Assembly (NCBI GenBank): GCA_905204385.1
Contig: CAJKZL010000016.1
Span: forward strand, 1 to 15,398
DNA: 15,398 nt
Direction: 5' to 3'
Source of the DNA: an uncultured Odoribacter sp.
Lineage (GTDB): Bacteria; Bacteroidota; Bacteroidia; Bacteroidales; Marinifilaceae
Each line of letters opens with the position of its first letter. The first letter of the stretch is position 1. The notes under the pieces are model-generated. The model worked only from the letters and a program-made list of their open reading frames with translations, had not been told where the DNA came from and searched no databases. Positions 8,627 through 15,398 of this stretch are shown here, piece by piece. The translations under genes were made by a program, and so were the position numbers.

Positions 8627-9184
8627 ATGTCTGTTGAATTTGGCGAAGCCCATATACCATTATTAATTCAGGGAGATCCGGAAGCTTATCGACTGTTATA
8701 TAAGCATTTTTTCATCGCCTTATGTATTTTCGCCCGAAATATGGGAATAGGGAAAGAAGAAGCTGAAGATATCGTTCAGGAAATTTTTTGCCATATTTAT
8801 CGTGAAAATAGGTTGCCGCATCATCCCCATGCTTTCAAATCTTATCTTTATTCAGCAGTCCGTAACCGTTGCCTGAACCTGATCCGGGACACCCGACGCC
8901 GTAAAAACAACGAACTGATTTTCAGCAAAGATCAAGAGGTTACTACCTTTTGGGAGCAAATCGTAGAAAATGAAGTATATCGTGAATTACAGCTTTCATT
9001 AGACAAACTACCGGAGCAATGCCGAAAGATCTTTCAACGTTCGCTCAACGGAGATACCTCCGAAAAGATAGCAGACGAATTGCATCTTTCCATCGAGACA
9101 GTAAAAACACAACGTAAAAAGGCAAAAAAAATACTCCGTGAAAGATACCGAATATTGCAACGCTTATTCGGTATGTTGCTTTAA
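8627..9184 (+). CDS. ECF RNA polymerase sigma-70 factor
   Basis: This 185-residue protein has the two-domain plan of extracytoplasmic-function sigma factors. Region 2 is at about residues 18-90: EAYRLLYKHFF, then EEAEDIVQEIFCHIY and KSYLYSAVRNRCLNLIRD, which bind core polymerase and the -10 DNA. Region 4 is at about 120-172: LDKLPEQCRKIF, then a helix-turn-helix TSEKIADELHLSIETVKTQ, which reads the -35 element. It is divergent from fecR, the usual arrangement for a matched sigma/anti-sigma pair, and would drive the fecR-susCD operon when released. No good promoter faces it in the present orientation; TTATTTTG at 8612-8619 is one base off consensus but would start transcription at the start codon. 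The gene is intact and of usual length. Confidence 0.94.
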   Translation: MSVEFGEAHIPLLIQGDPEAYRLLYKHFFIALCIFARNMGIGKEEAEDIVQEIFCHIYRENRLPHHPHAFKSYLYSAVRNRCLNLIRDTRRRKNNELIFSKDQEVTTFWEQIVENEVYRELQLSLDKLPEQCRKIFQRSLNGDTSEKIADELHLSIETVKTQRKKAKKILRERYRILQRLFGMLL

Positions 9185-9230
9185 TAGCAAATGACTAAAA
9201 CCATTACCGGATTCTCCTGAACTTGTATAG

Positions 9231-9275
9231 ATCCCGTTATGGCCGGAAGCAAGTTTCTTCCGGCCATAACGGGAT
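9231..9275. terminator. 19-bp stem-loop between convergent genes
   Basis: Bases 9231-9249 pair perfectly with 9257-9275 over 19 bp, with the 7-base loop CAAGTTT. The stem is GC-rich in its upper part (GGCCGGAAG). It lies between the end of the sigma gene (plus strand) and the alkaline phosphatase stop at 9281 (minus strand), where a shared bidirectional terminator is expected. No clear T-run follows on either strand, so it departs from a textbook intrinsic terminator. Confidence 0.7.
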
Positions 9276-9280
9276 ATCCT

Positions 9281-10714
9281 TCATCGTGTCGTCACATATC
9301 CGCCTGCCTCGGCAATCTTACGGGGAATATCGGTATTATCCAGTTTTCCTTCAAAAAGCTGAGCCCCGGCCCCGATAGCAAATACAGGAACCACGCCGGC
9401 AGAATGACCTCCACTCGTCCAGCCTACCATAGCGATAGCATCCATGATGCGGATGGCTTTTGCGGCCAGGGGTTCGTTGGAGGAATAAAGGCTTTTTTCC
9501 AACTTCACATCACCGCTCTGGAAAGAATTACGATAAATTTCCTTCAGTTCTTTTTCCTGTTTTTCCGACAGTTTGAGGTCACTCCAGAAACCGAGATTTT
9601 CTGTCAGCAAAGTTTGCACTTCTTCCCAGCTTACCTTGTTATTCTTTTCTTTTCGCAGTTGTTTGATTTTGGCCGTCAGTTCTTCCAGGGAAGCTTTCTG
9701 GTGTTGTAAAGCTTTCAGATTGAGTTCATATTTTCCGGTACCTAAAGCTATTCCTCCTGTTTCGTGATCGGCGGTAATCACGATCAGCGTTTCGTCGGGA
9801 TGCTGCTGATAGAAATCCAGGGCACATTGTATGGCTTCGGCCATATCCACCACTTCATTGAAAGTAGTGGCCGCATCGTTATTGTGACAGGCCCAGTCGA
9901 TTTTTCCTCCTTCCACCATGAGAAAGAAACCGTTGTCATTGTCTTGACTCAAAAACCGGATAGCATGACAAGTGATCTGTGCCAAAGTCATATCACCGGG
10001 TTCCCGGTCGATAGCATAAGACAAGCTCGCTCTGTTCATGTCTTTCTTCTCGATCCAGACCACTTTAGCAGCCTCGGCGGATTTCGCCTCAAACTCTTCT
10101 ACCCCCCGGATAAGCATATAACCGGAGTCTCTCAGGATGTCATAGATAAGGGCTGCAGTAGAATCTTTTTTATTCGTCGGTTGCAAAAAGCCACCCCCGG
10201 CATACAAGTCAAAACCCGTTTTGGGAAGATCCGTAGCTATCTCATAGTACATATTCCGATCCGGCTGATGAGCATAAAAAGCAGCCGGAGTGGCATGGTC
10301 CACACTCACACTCGTAGTAATCCCTACTTTTTTGCCCGCTTTCTTTGCCTGCACTGCAACGCTGTAAAGAGGATCCCGGCGTAAGCTATCCATTCCGATG
10401 GTCCCGTTCTTGGTTTTTGTCCCTGTAGCCAAAGCCGTTCCTGCAGCAGCAGAACAAGTGACAGAGTTGTACTTCGAATAAGTAGTAGCAAAATTGGTTA
10501 CCGGAAATTGAGTAAAATTCAAAGGCTTAAGACCTATTCTACCCTCTTTTTCGGCCAGATACATTTCCGTCCCATTCACCTGATTCACCCCCATGCCGTC
10601 ACCGATAAAATAAAACACATACTTTGCTTTTTTCTCCTTCGGAGCCTGCTGGCATCCCGGTAATAATGCCACCGCCACTATCGCAAATGCCAAGAAATAA
10701 ATAATCCTCTTCAT
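9281..10714 (-). CDS. Alkaline phosphatase (PhoA family), lipoprotein
   Basis: This 477-residue enzyme should cleave phosphate monoesters outside the cytoplasm. A lipoprotein signal ends in LPGC (Cys21). Active-site motifs appear in family order: IGDGMG with metal ligand Asp39; the nucleophile motif VTCSAAAGTA with Ser88; SVDHATPAAF (about 137-146); MVEGGKIDWACHNND with Glu, Asp and His zinc ligands (about 270); ITADHETGG with Asp-His (about 315); and TSGGHSAG with the last His (about 435). A helical, charged ~100-residue insert separates the last two motifs. The residue before the nucleophile is Cys87, where E. coli PhoA has Asp101. The ATG at 10714 fits the signal peptide; the stop is TGA at 9281-9283. 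It lies 195 bases downstream of a second exported phosphatase gene on the same strand. Confidence 0.93.
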   Translation of the reverse strand: MKRIIYFLAFAIVAVALLPGCQQAPKEKKAKYVFYFIGDGMGVNQVNGTEMYLAEKEGRIGLKPLNFTQFPVTNFATTYSKYNSVTCSAAAGTALATGTKTKNGTIGMDSLRRDPLYSVAVQAKKAGKKVGITTSVSVDHATPAAFYAHQPDRNMYYEIATDLPKTGFDLYAGGGFLQPTNKKDSTAALIYDILRDSGYMLIRGVEEFEAKSAEAAKVVWIEKKDMNRASLSYAIDREPGDMTLAQITCHAIRFLSQDNDNGFFLMVEGGKIDWACHNNDAATTFNEVVDMAEAIQCALDFYQQHPDETLIVITADHETGGIALGTGKYELNLKALQHQKASLEELTAKIKQLRKEKNNKVSWEEVQTLLTENLGFWSDLKLSEKQEKELKEIYRNSFQSGDVKLEKSLYSSNEPLAAKAIRIMDAIAMVGWTSGGHSAGVVPVFAIGAGAQLFEGKLDNTDIPRKIAEAGGYVTTR

Positions 10715-10734
10715 AGTCGTTTAAATTGTTTGAG

Positions 10735-10742
10735 CAAATATA
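10735..10742 (-). promoter_or_regulatory. Putative -7 box for the alkaline phosphatase gene
   Basis: The minus strand reads TATATTTG, an exact match to TAnnTTTG, 20 bases before the ATG at 10714, which implies a very short leader. I find no good TTTG -33 element at the expected spacing, so the call rests on one box. No Pho-box-like repeat was recognised. Confidence 0.4.
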
Positions 10743-10840
10743 AACCGAAATCGTTAAAATTTGATTAAGATTCCTATAAAAATCCTCTCTTTTTTCTCTC
10801 TCATCAAACCTTTTCTTCCATCCTAACCTCTCCCCCTATC

Positions 10841-10917
10841 CATAATCTTTCATCTATAATCTATAATCTTTCATCTATAAACTTTAAACTATAAACTATA
10901 AACTTCACTCTATAATT
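10841..10917. repeat. Array of eleven degenerate 7-base repeats
   Basis: Eleven contiguous heptads run in strict 7-base register: CATAATC, TTTCATC, TATAATC, TATAATC, TTTCATC, TATAAAC, TTTAAAC, TATAAAC, TATAAAC, TTCACTC, TATAATT. On the minus strand the register GATTATA/GTTTATA/GATGAAA is apparent. The array covers the 3' end of the metallophosphoesterase gene, whose TAG stop (10910-10912) falls in it. The rest of this 195-base gap (10715-10909) holds a pyrimidine-rich stretch at about 10780-10840 and the promoter-like box listed separately. Confidence 0.8.
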
Positions 10918-12043
10918 TCAAAATCGGCAATTTATCATACACCCGGAATAATTTTCCCCCTTCGATCAACACACCCCGGCTTCGGTTTTCTTTGCGGTTG
11001 TCCTTATTTTTCACATTCACGGCAATTACCCGTCCGTTCATAAACAGAGTCACTTCCTCAAAAATCGTATGCCCTACAAATATCCGTTGGACCTGATATT
11101 TTTTTAGCAACCGCTTCAAATTGGCGTTCGAAAGTGCCGGAAATTTTTCATTGGGCTTAACCATTCCCCGGTACCAGAAAGGTCCTGTCTCGGTATCAAA
11201 AATAAAGGCCGACAAGGGAGACACATTTTCCCGGGCCTCCTTGCTCAAAGACAGTCCCCGGGAAGCGACTTCATTGATTTCATCGAGCGACTCGCGACGA
11301 GCCAGAAATTCCACGCTCAGTCCCGCATGGACAAACAAATTATCGCCGATCACTTCCACCAGGTTGCAAGTCCGCAACCATTTTCCCAACTCACTGGCCG
11401 GACTATATAAATCCTTATATTTCACTTTCAAAGTATCTGCCAGATTTTTGTATTTATCCTTAGCATAGCGGATATTACCCCGCAACTCCATCTCTTCGTG
11501 ATTACCTAAAAGAAAAAGGGAACGGCCTCCGGCCGCCAAAGCCTCCTGCTGCAATTTATACAACAACCAGAAAATAGCGGTCACATCCTCCCCCCGGTCA
11601 AATACATCTCCGATCACCACCAACTGGTTTTTCCCGAAACTCCAGTTATACTCTTCATCGATCACTTTTTGTGCCCTCAAGATAGATATAAAGGAATGGA
11701 AATCGCCATGAGGATCCGACAACACCAAAATTTTTTCTGCCGGCATCATATTCCAGGGCTGCCGTTCAGGCTTCTGCAGCCGCACCTGAAAAGGATGTCC
11801 GTACTTATGGGGAATGACCGTCAGCAGCAGGTTTTCCGGAACCTCCACATAAACCGTATCCGTTAACTTCCGTTCCTTATTTACGGCAATCACCCGCAAG
11901 CCTCCATCCGGCAAATGAAAGACATAGGGCCCGTCGACCGATAACTTCTTCTCCTTTTCCGCTTTGTGGTCCCCGGCCCTTACACCGGCCGGAACACTGC
12001 ATATCCAGAAACAAGCGAATAAAATATACAACAAAGTTCTCAT
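10910..12043 (-). CDS. Exported calcineurin-like (PPP/Shelph-type) metallophosphoesterase
   Basis: This 377-residue protein starts with a Sec signal peptide (MRTLLYILFACFW, probable cleavage after VRA at residue 23) and is likely periplasmic. About 75 residues of beta-rich sequence precede the catalytic domain. All metal-binding motifs are present: SDPHGDF (Asp110, His112), GDVFDRG (Asp146, Asp149, Arg150), LLGNHEEM (Asn181, His182), LFVHAGLS (His239) and VGHT (His325). GPFWYRGM at about 287-294 also fits the bacterial Shewanella-like phosphatases, several of which act on phosphotyrosine. Intact active-site residues argue for a working phosphatase; its substrate is unknown. The stop is TAG. 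It lies between susD2 and the alkaline phosphatase gene, with gaps of 219 and 195 bases that are both filled with repeats. Confidence 0.88.
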   Translation of the reverse strand: MRTLLYILFACFWICSVPAGVRAGDHKAEKEKKLSVDGPYVFHLPDGGLRVIAVNKERKLTDTVYVEVPENLLLTVIPHKYGHPFQVRLQKPERQPWNMMPAEKILVLSDPHGDFHSFISILRAQKVIDEEYNWSFGKNQLVVIGDVFDRGEDVTAIFWLLYKLQQEALAAGGRSLFLLGNHEEMELRGNIRYAKDKYKNLADTLKVKYKDLYSPASELGKWLRTCNLVEVIGDNLFVHAGLSVEFLARRESLDEINEVASRGLSLSKEARENVSPLSAFIFDTETGPFWYRGMVKPNEKFPALSNANLKRLLKKYQVQRIFVGHTIFEEVTLFMNGRVIAVNVKNKDNRKENRSRGVLIEGGKLFRVYDKLPILKL

Positions 12044-12081
12044 ATCAGGTAAAAAATAAATTTTTTAAAGTCCAAAACCTA

Positions 12082-12208
12082 AAGTAACGATTAAAGATTA
12101 ACGATTAAAGATTAACGATCATGAGCGCCTTATGTTATGGTCGGATCGGAACCGAAGGTTCTGTTTATAAAGTCCCCGCAAGGGACCCACGGTCGTTAAT
12201 CGTTACTT
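12082..12208. repeat. 13-bp inverted repeat bounding a hairpin-rich intergenic block
   Basis: AAGTAACGATTAA at 12082-12094 is the exact reverse complement of 12196-12208. The 127-base unit between susD2 and the metallophosphoesterase gene could fold as one large structure with smaller hairpins inside. No target-site duplication is visible at its ends, so a mobile miniature element is not supported. No gene was seen in the whole 12044-12262 gap. Confidence 0.65.
12085..12119. repeat. Five perfect 7-base repeats
   Basis: TAACGAT and TAAAGAT alternate without error for five units (35 bases). In the register GATTAAA/GATTAAC the repeat resembles the heptads on the other side of the metallophosphoesterase gene, where the similar words (GATTATA, GATGAAA) are on the opposite strand. 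Confidence 0.85.
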
Positions 12209-12227
12209 AAGTGACCGAAAGGTCACT
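12147..12227. other. Series of three short hairpins
   Basis: Three compact stems lie in a row: 12147-12163 (core GAACC-GAA-GGTTC, 7 pairs with one G-T), 12172-12186 (GTCCC, loop CGCAA, GGGAC), and 12210-12227 (AGTGACC, loop GAAA, GGTCACT). The last has a GNRA-type loop on the plus strand. They may be parts of a structured RNA or leftover palindromic repeat units; the sequence alone does not decide. Confidence 0.5.
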
Positions 12228-12239
12228 CATCGTTCATCA

Positions 12240-12264
12240 AAATTTTAGACAAAGTCTAAAATTT
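12240..12264 (-). terminator. AT-rich 11-bp hairpin at the susD2 stop
   Basis: AAATTTTAGAC (12240-12250) pairs perfectly with GTCTAAAATTT (12254-12264) around a 3-base loop. The stem overlaps the TAA of susD2 (12263-12265). On the minus strand the 3' arm ends in TTTT, which gives a weak terminator-like shape where the susCD2 operon should end. The high AT content of the stem keeps confidence moderate. Confidence 0.5.
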
Positions 12265-13756
12265 AATACCCCGGATTCTGTTGCTCGGCCAGGTTTTCAT
12301 TACAATCCATCTCACTCCGCGGGATAGGCATCGCCACTTTATAATAATCCCAATTGAAAGACTTCGAAGCCGAGGAAACAGAAACCATATCCCGGGGAGT
12401 CCGGGTAATCGTCTTTCCATTCCGGAGCATATCGAACATCCGGTGTCCTTCACCTGCCAGTTCCTTCCGGCGCTCATCCAAAACACGGTCCACCGTTACG
12501 ATCTCGTCATCACTCACTGTTTTGGCCGGATTTCCCCGTTCCACAAGCGGACGAAGATAGGTCACGGCATCTTCATTGATCCTCAGATGGGCCGCCGCTT
12601 CCGCCGCAATCAGATAAACCTCGGACAAGCGAAAGATACGGATATTCGCCATACGCGGATCTTCGCCTGCTTCCCCCGGATATTTATTCCAATAATAATA
12701 ATATATTTTATTCTCCGTACCATCCTCATTTTTGACCGTCTCCGATTTTCTTTCTATCAATTTATAGCGGATATCCTTCGAATCTTTTTTCATAAACTCG
12801 TAAAAATCGTCCGAACCGATAATTGCCTTATACCCTTTTCTCCAATACAGATAGCCCAACGACTCTTTATCGGGTCCGCTGATATTGGTATTGCCAATCA
12901 CGAAAAACAATTCTGCATTGTTCACACCGCTCCAGCCACCACTGTATTCGCTATTGGTCCACAACCGATACCCGGCTTGTTCAGCCTCTTCGAACAGTTT
13001 TTTCGCCTCCTCCAAAGCAGCCTGATAATCTCCCTTATAGAGATATACCCGGCAAAGCAATGTCCAGGCCGCCCATCGGTTCAAACGACCTGTTACGGAT
13101 GCTTCCTGCTCATCCTCCTCCTCGTCGAACGACTGCCCTTTAAATAAAGGCAAAGCATCGGTCAGATCTTTCAATATATAACGGTAACAAGTCCTGACAC
13201 TATCCCTCCTGGGTTTATAATCGGTAGGCACCGGCTGACGGACCACCGGCACTCCCAGCGACGCGCCCCCGTCTTTGGTATAAGGATAGCCGAACACCCG
13301 GGTCATGTCAAACAGAGCCAACGCCCTTGCTGTCAAGGCCTGAGCCTTTATATCCTTACATTCTTTCTCATCCTCGCCCATCAGATTATCGATTTTCTCC
13401 AATACATTATTGGCAAAGCGGGTCACTGTATAGGGATACGACCATAATTCCGCCGGAGAACTATTAGCGGAATGGGAAAAACGATAATAGCCGTTTCCAC
13501 GGTCGGAAGACTTTTTCGACATAAAGTCCCCTCCCTTCAAATCGGCATAATACATCATGGTAGCTCCATAATAACCCGCATTCTGCATGGTATTGTAAAT
13601 ACCGTTCATAGCATACCGGGCATCCTTAAGGGTCAGCAAAGTTTCATCGGTCGGGACTTTTGTCTCAGGTTCCAGATTCAGCCAGTCGTTTCCGCATCCG
13701 CAGAATAAAATAACCAGTATGACCGGCAATATAGGTTTGATTGCATTCATAATCAT
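12263..13756 (-). CDS. SusD/RagB family substrate-binding lipoprotein (second locus)
   Basis: This 497-residue surface lipoprotein is the partner of the second SusC. The signal ends in the lipobox FCGC (Cys21) and is followed by NDWLNLEPETKVPTDE, the usual SusD start. Helical-repeat segments appear later (ALTARALALFDMTRVFGYPY, WTLLCRVYLYKGDYQAAL, RLSEVYLIAAEAAAH). The family-typical C-terminus carries RRKELAGEGHRMFDMLR and ends AMPIPRSEMD...QNPGY. A second ATG at 13750 would shorten it by two residues; either start gives a good signal peptide. It begins 13 bases after the susC2 stop, so the two are one transcript. It shares little obvious sequence with the first SusD, so the two loci probably take different ligands. 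The gene is intact. Confidence 0.93.
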   Translation of the reverse strand: MIMNAIKPILPVILVILFCGCGNDWLNLEPETKVPTDETLLTLKDARYAMNGIYNTMQNAGYYGATMMYYADLKGGDFMSKKSSDRGNGYYRFSHSANSSPAELWSYPYTVTRFANNVLEKIDNLMGEDEKECKDIKAQALTARALALFDMTRVFGYPYTKDGGASLGVPVVRQPVPTDYKPRRDSVRTCYRYILKDLTDALPLFKGQSFDEEEDEQEASVTGRLNRWAAWTLLCRVYLYKGDYQAALEEAKKLFEEAEQAGYRLWTNSEYSGGWSGVNNAELFFVIGNTNISGPDKESLGYLYWRKGYKAIIGSDDFYEFMKKDSKDIRYKLIERKSETVKNEDGTENKIYYYYWNKYPGEAGEDPRMANIRIFRLSEVYLIAAEAAAHLRINEDAVTYLRPLVERGNPAKTVSDDEIVTVDRVLDERRKELAGEGHRMFDMLRNGKTITRTPRDMVSVSSASKSFNWDYYKVAMPIPRSEMDCNENLAEQQNPGY

Positions 13757-13769
13757 CAGGATTTAATCG

Positions 13770-15398
13770 TTAAAAATTGAGTTCCAGGCCAAACGTCATC
13801 GATTTCAACGGTGGGGTTTGAAAACCGGCTAAACCGTTTTCGCGTACTTCCGGATCGTAGTCGTCATAACGGGCCCAAGTCCAGAGATTGCTGGCAGCAA
13901 AATACAAACGGGTTTTATCGATCCCTATTTTCTTCGTCCAGGTTGGGGGAACCGATATGCCGAAAGTCAGGTTCTTCAACCGGATATGATCGGTGCTGTG
14001 AAAACGGTGAGTGGAGGTAACACTCCCCATATACCCGTCTTTTCCAGTGATAAACATTTCCATTTTAGCATGATCTCCCGGTTGTTTCCAGCGATCCCGG
14101 TAGTAGACCGGAATGTTATAATCCGGCTGCGAACCGCTGTATTGCAGTTTCGAAGCGGCATCGTCGTAAGAATGTCCGCCGAACGAATAAGTCAGCATAA
14201 AATTCAGGTCGAATATTTTATATTTCAATGTATTGCTCAATCCCCCCGTTACTTTCGGATCGATGGATTTCAGTATCTTTTCCGCCGAACCGCTGCTTTC
14301 CGTCAGGCTGCGGTCCGTATACGGATTTCCTTCTTCGTCTTCAGCTTCCTTATTTTTATAATATTGCGGTTTTCCATTCTCGGGGTTAATACCGGCAAAC
14401 TCCCTCAAATAATAAGTATAATAAGGATGTCCCACTTTATGAATCAAATCTCCGTCCTGAATCTCGGTCTGGATGCCATCCAACTGAAGAATCTTATTTT
14501 CATTGTGTCCCAGATTGAATGAGGTGATCCAGCTAAAATCGTTCCGGTCGAAGTTTACAGACCGTACTTCCAATTCCCATCCCTGATTACGTACTTTCCC
14601 GATGTTCATCAGATAAGACGAGAAACCGGTGGTTTTCGAGATAGGACGGTCGATCAGCAGATTTCGGGTAAGCCGGTTGTAATATTCGACTGTAAAACTC
14701 AACGCATTCAACAAAGTAAAATCTGTTCCTACATTGGTCGTATAGTTGGTCTCCCAGGACAAATCGGCATTCTTCATCTGGGATTCCCCCAACCCCGGTT
14801 CCTGAAGATAAGTATAATTATAGGAAGAAAGACTCATATATCCATAATAGTCGCTGGGCAATGTCGCATTCACTCCGTAAGAAGCCCGGAGTTTCATATC
14901 GGTCACCACATTTTCCACAGGCTTCATAAACTTCTCCTCCGAAATTTTCCACGCACCGGATACCGACCAAAAATTCCCCCACCGGTGATCCGGGTCCAGT
15001 TTAGAACTGCCATCCAGGCGGTAGCTGCCTCCCAGGTAATATTTATGACGATAGCTATAATTCAGGCGGAAGATATACGAAACCAGGCGGGTTTCCATTT
15101 TATATCCGTCGATCTCATCCAGGACAGAACCATTGGAAATAGCATCCTTATCCGGACAGGCAAAATTCTTGGTATGCGCTTTCACCTAGTCCCGGGCTTT
15201 CGAATCGATCTCATAGCCGGCCAAAGCATCTATATCGTGATGCCTGGCAAAGGTCTTTTCGTAAGTCAGGTGATTTTTCCACACCAGCTTCCAGAGTTCT
15301 TTATACCGCGATTCTTTTCCCCCATTGTCCTTCCGGCCGTCGTAACTATCGGGGTCTTTCCATTTATCCCCTTTCACAACCGTATAGTCATAACTCAG
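13770..15398 (-). pseudogene. SusC/RagA TonB-dependent transporter, 5' end beyond right edge, one in-frame stop
   Basis: The window holds the C-terminal 542 codons of a SusC barrel. Codon 71 of the visible part is TAG (15186-15188), and the same frame stays open on both sides: LTYEKTFARHHDIDALAGYE before, VKAHTKNFACPDKD after. Typical SusC barrel blocks follow (YYLGGSYRLDGSSKL, NFWSVSGAWKISEE, KLRASYGVNATLPS, LNADLSWETN-like QMKNADLSWETN, RDRWKQPGDHAK, LYFAASNLWTWARYDDYDPE) and the protein ends in LELNF, with the terminal Phe of an outer-membrane barrel. The N-terminal domains are outside the window. Apart from the TAG there is no decay, so this is a recent nonsense mutation or a sequence error. 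The partner susD2 is whole. Confidence 0.87.
15186..15188 (-). other. In-frame TAG in susC2
   Basis: The coding strand reads GAC-TAG-GTG-AAA-GCG (Asp-stop-Val-Lys-Ala). Related SusC barrels often have an aromatic residue near this spot, so TAT or TAC (Tyr) is a plausible ancestor; CAG, AAG, GAG and TGG are also one base away. GTG 15183-15185 could serve as a start, but the product would lack a signal peptide. Confidence 0.85.

Noticed and set aside
9764..10384. A 206-codon open frame on the plus strand
   Set aside because: It is antisense to the alkaline phosphatase gene with all catalytic motifs; a mirror of its codon use.
10910..10912. General reassignment of TAG to an amino acid in this organism
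   Set aside because: The metallophosphoesterase ends at a TAG right after a complete domain, more stops follow within the repeat array beyond it, and susC1 is also interrupted by TAA.
10841..10917. A CRISPR array
   Set aside because: Units are 7 bases with no spacers, and no cas genes are present.
12082..12208. A miniature inverted-repeat transposable element
   Set aside because: The 13-bp ends are inverted repeats but there is no visible target-site duplication or second copy in the window.
12281..13147. A 288-codon open frame on the plus strand
   Set aside because: It is antisense to susD2, which has a lipobox and clear family motifs; the antisense product has no recognisable domain.
1..15398. 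tRNA, rRNA, insertion sequence, recombinase or phage genes
   Set aside because: None was recognised on either strand by reading; no transposase or integrase motifs appear in any open frame.

Overview
The window looks like chromosomal DNA of a gut-type Bacteroidota, probably order Bacteroidales. It carries two SusC/SusD outer-membrane uptake loci, an ECF sigma/FecR pair, many lipoproteins with Bacteroidota-style lipoboxes, and promoter-like TAnnTTTG boxes, with no clear Shine-Dalgarno sequences. The family Odoribacteraceae (Odoribacter/Butyricimonas) is a guess from gene layout and codon use, not shown.

Layout. (1) Bases 1-8185, minus strand: one operon reading fecR, susC (broken), susD, a DUF4843 lipoprotein and a PKD-like lipoprotein that runs off the left edge. 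Gaps after susC are 3-12 bases. (2) Bases 8186-8626: a gene-free divergent control region. It holds a perfect 20-base inverted repeat around a 94-base segment with a promoter that points at fecR. (3) Bases 8627-9184, plus strand: the partner ECF sigma factor. (4) A 19-bp stem-loop, then two exported phosphatases on the minus strand: a PhoA-type alkaline phosphatase lipoprotein and a PPP-like metallophosphoesterase. Arrays of 7-base repeats flank the second one. (5) Bases 12044-12262: a hairpin-rich intergenic region. (6) Bases 12263-15398, minus strand: a second susD and the 3' part of a second susC, also broken, entering from the right edge.

How the parts should work together. SusC1 has an N-terminal STN signalling domain. 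In this class the loaded transporter signals to FecR in the inner membrane, which controls the ECF sigma factor, which in turn switches on the transport operon. SusD and the two extra lipoproteins would form the surface capture layer. No glycoside hydrolase is visible, so the substrate is unknown.

Main oddities. Both susC genes carry in-frame stop codons (TAA and TAG 12 bases apart in susC1, TAG in susC2) while the frame is otherwise intact and both susD partners are whole. The sigma/fecR control region has the architecture of an invertible promoter: in the orientation shown the promoter faces fecR, and flipping would aim it at the sigma gene. No recombinase lies in the window to prove this.
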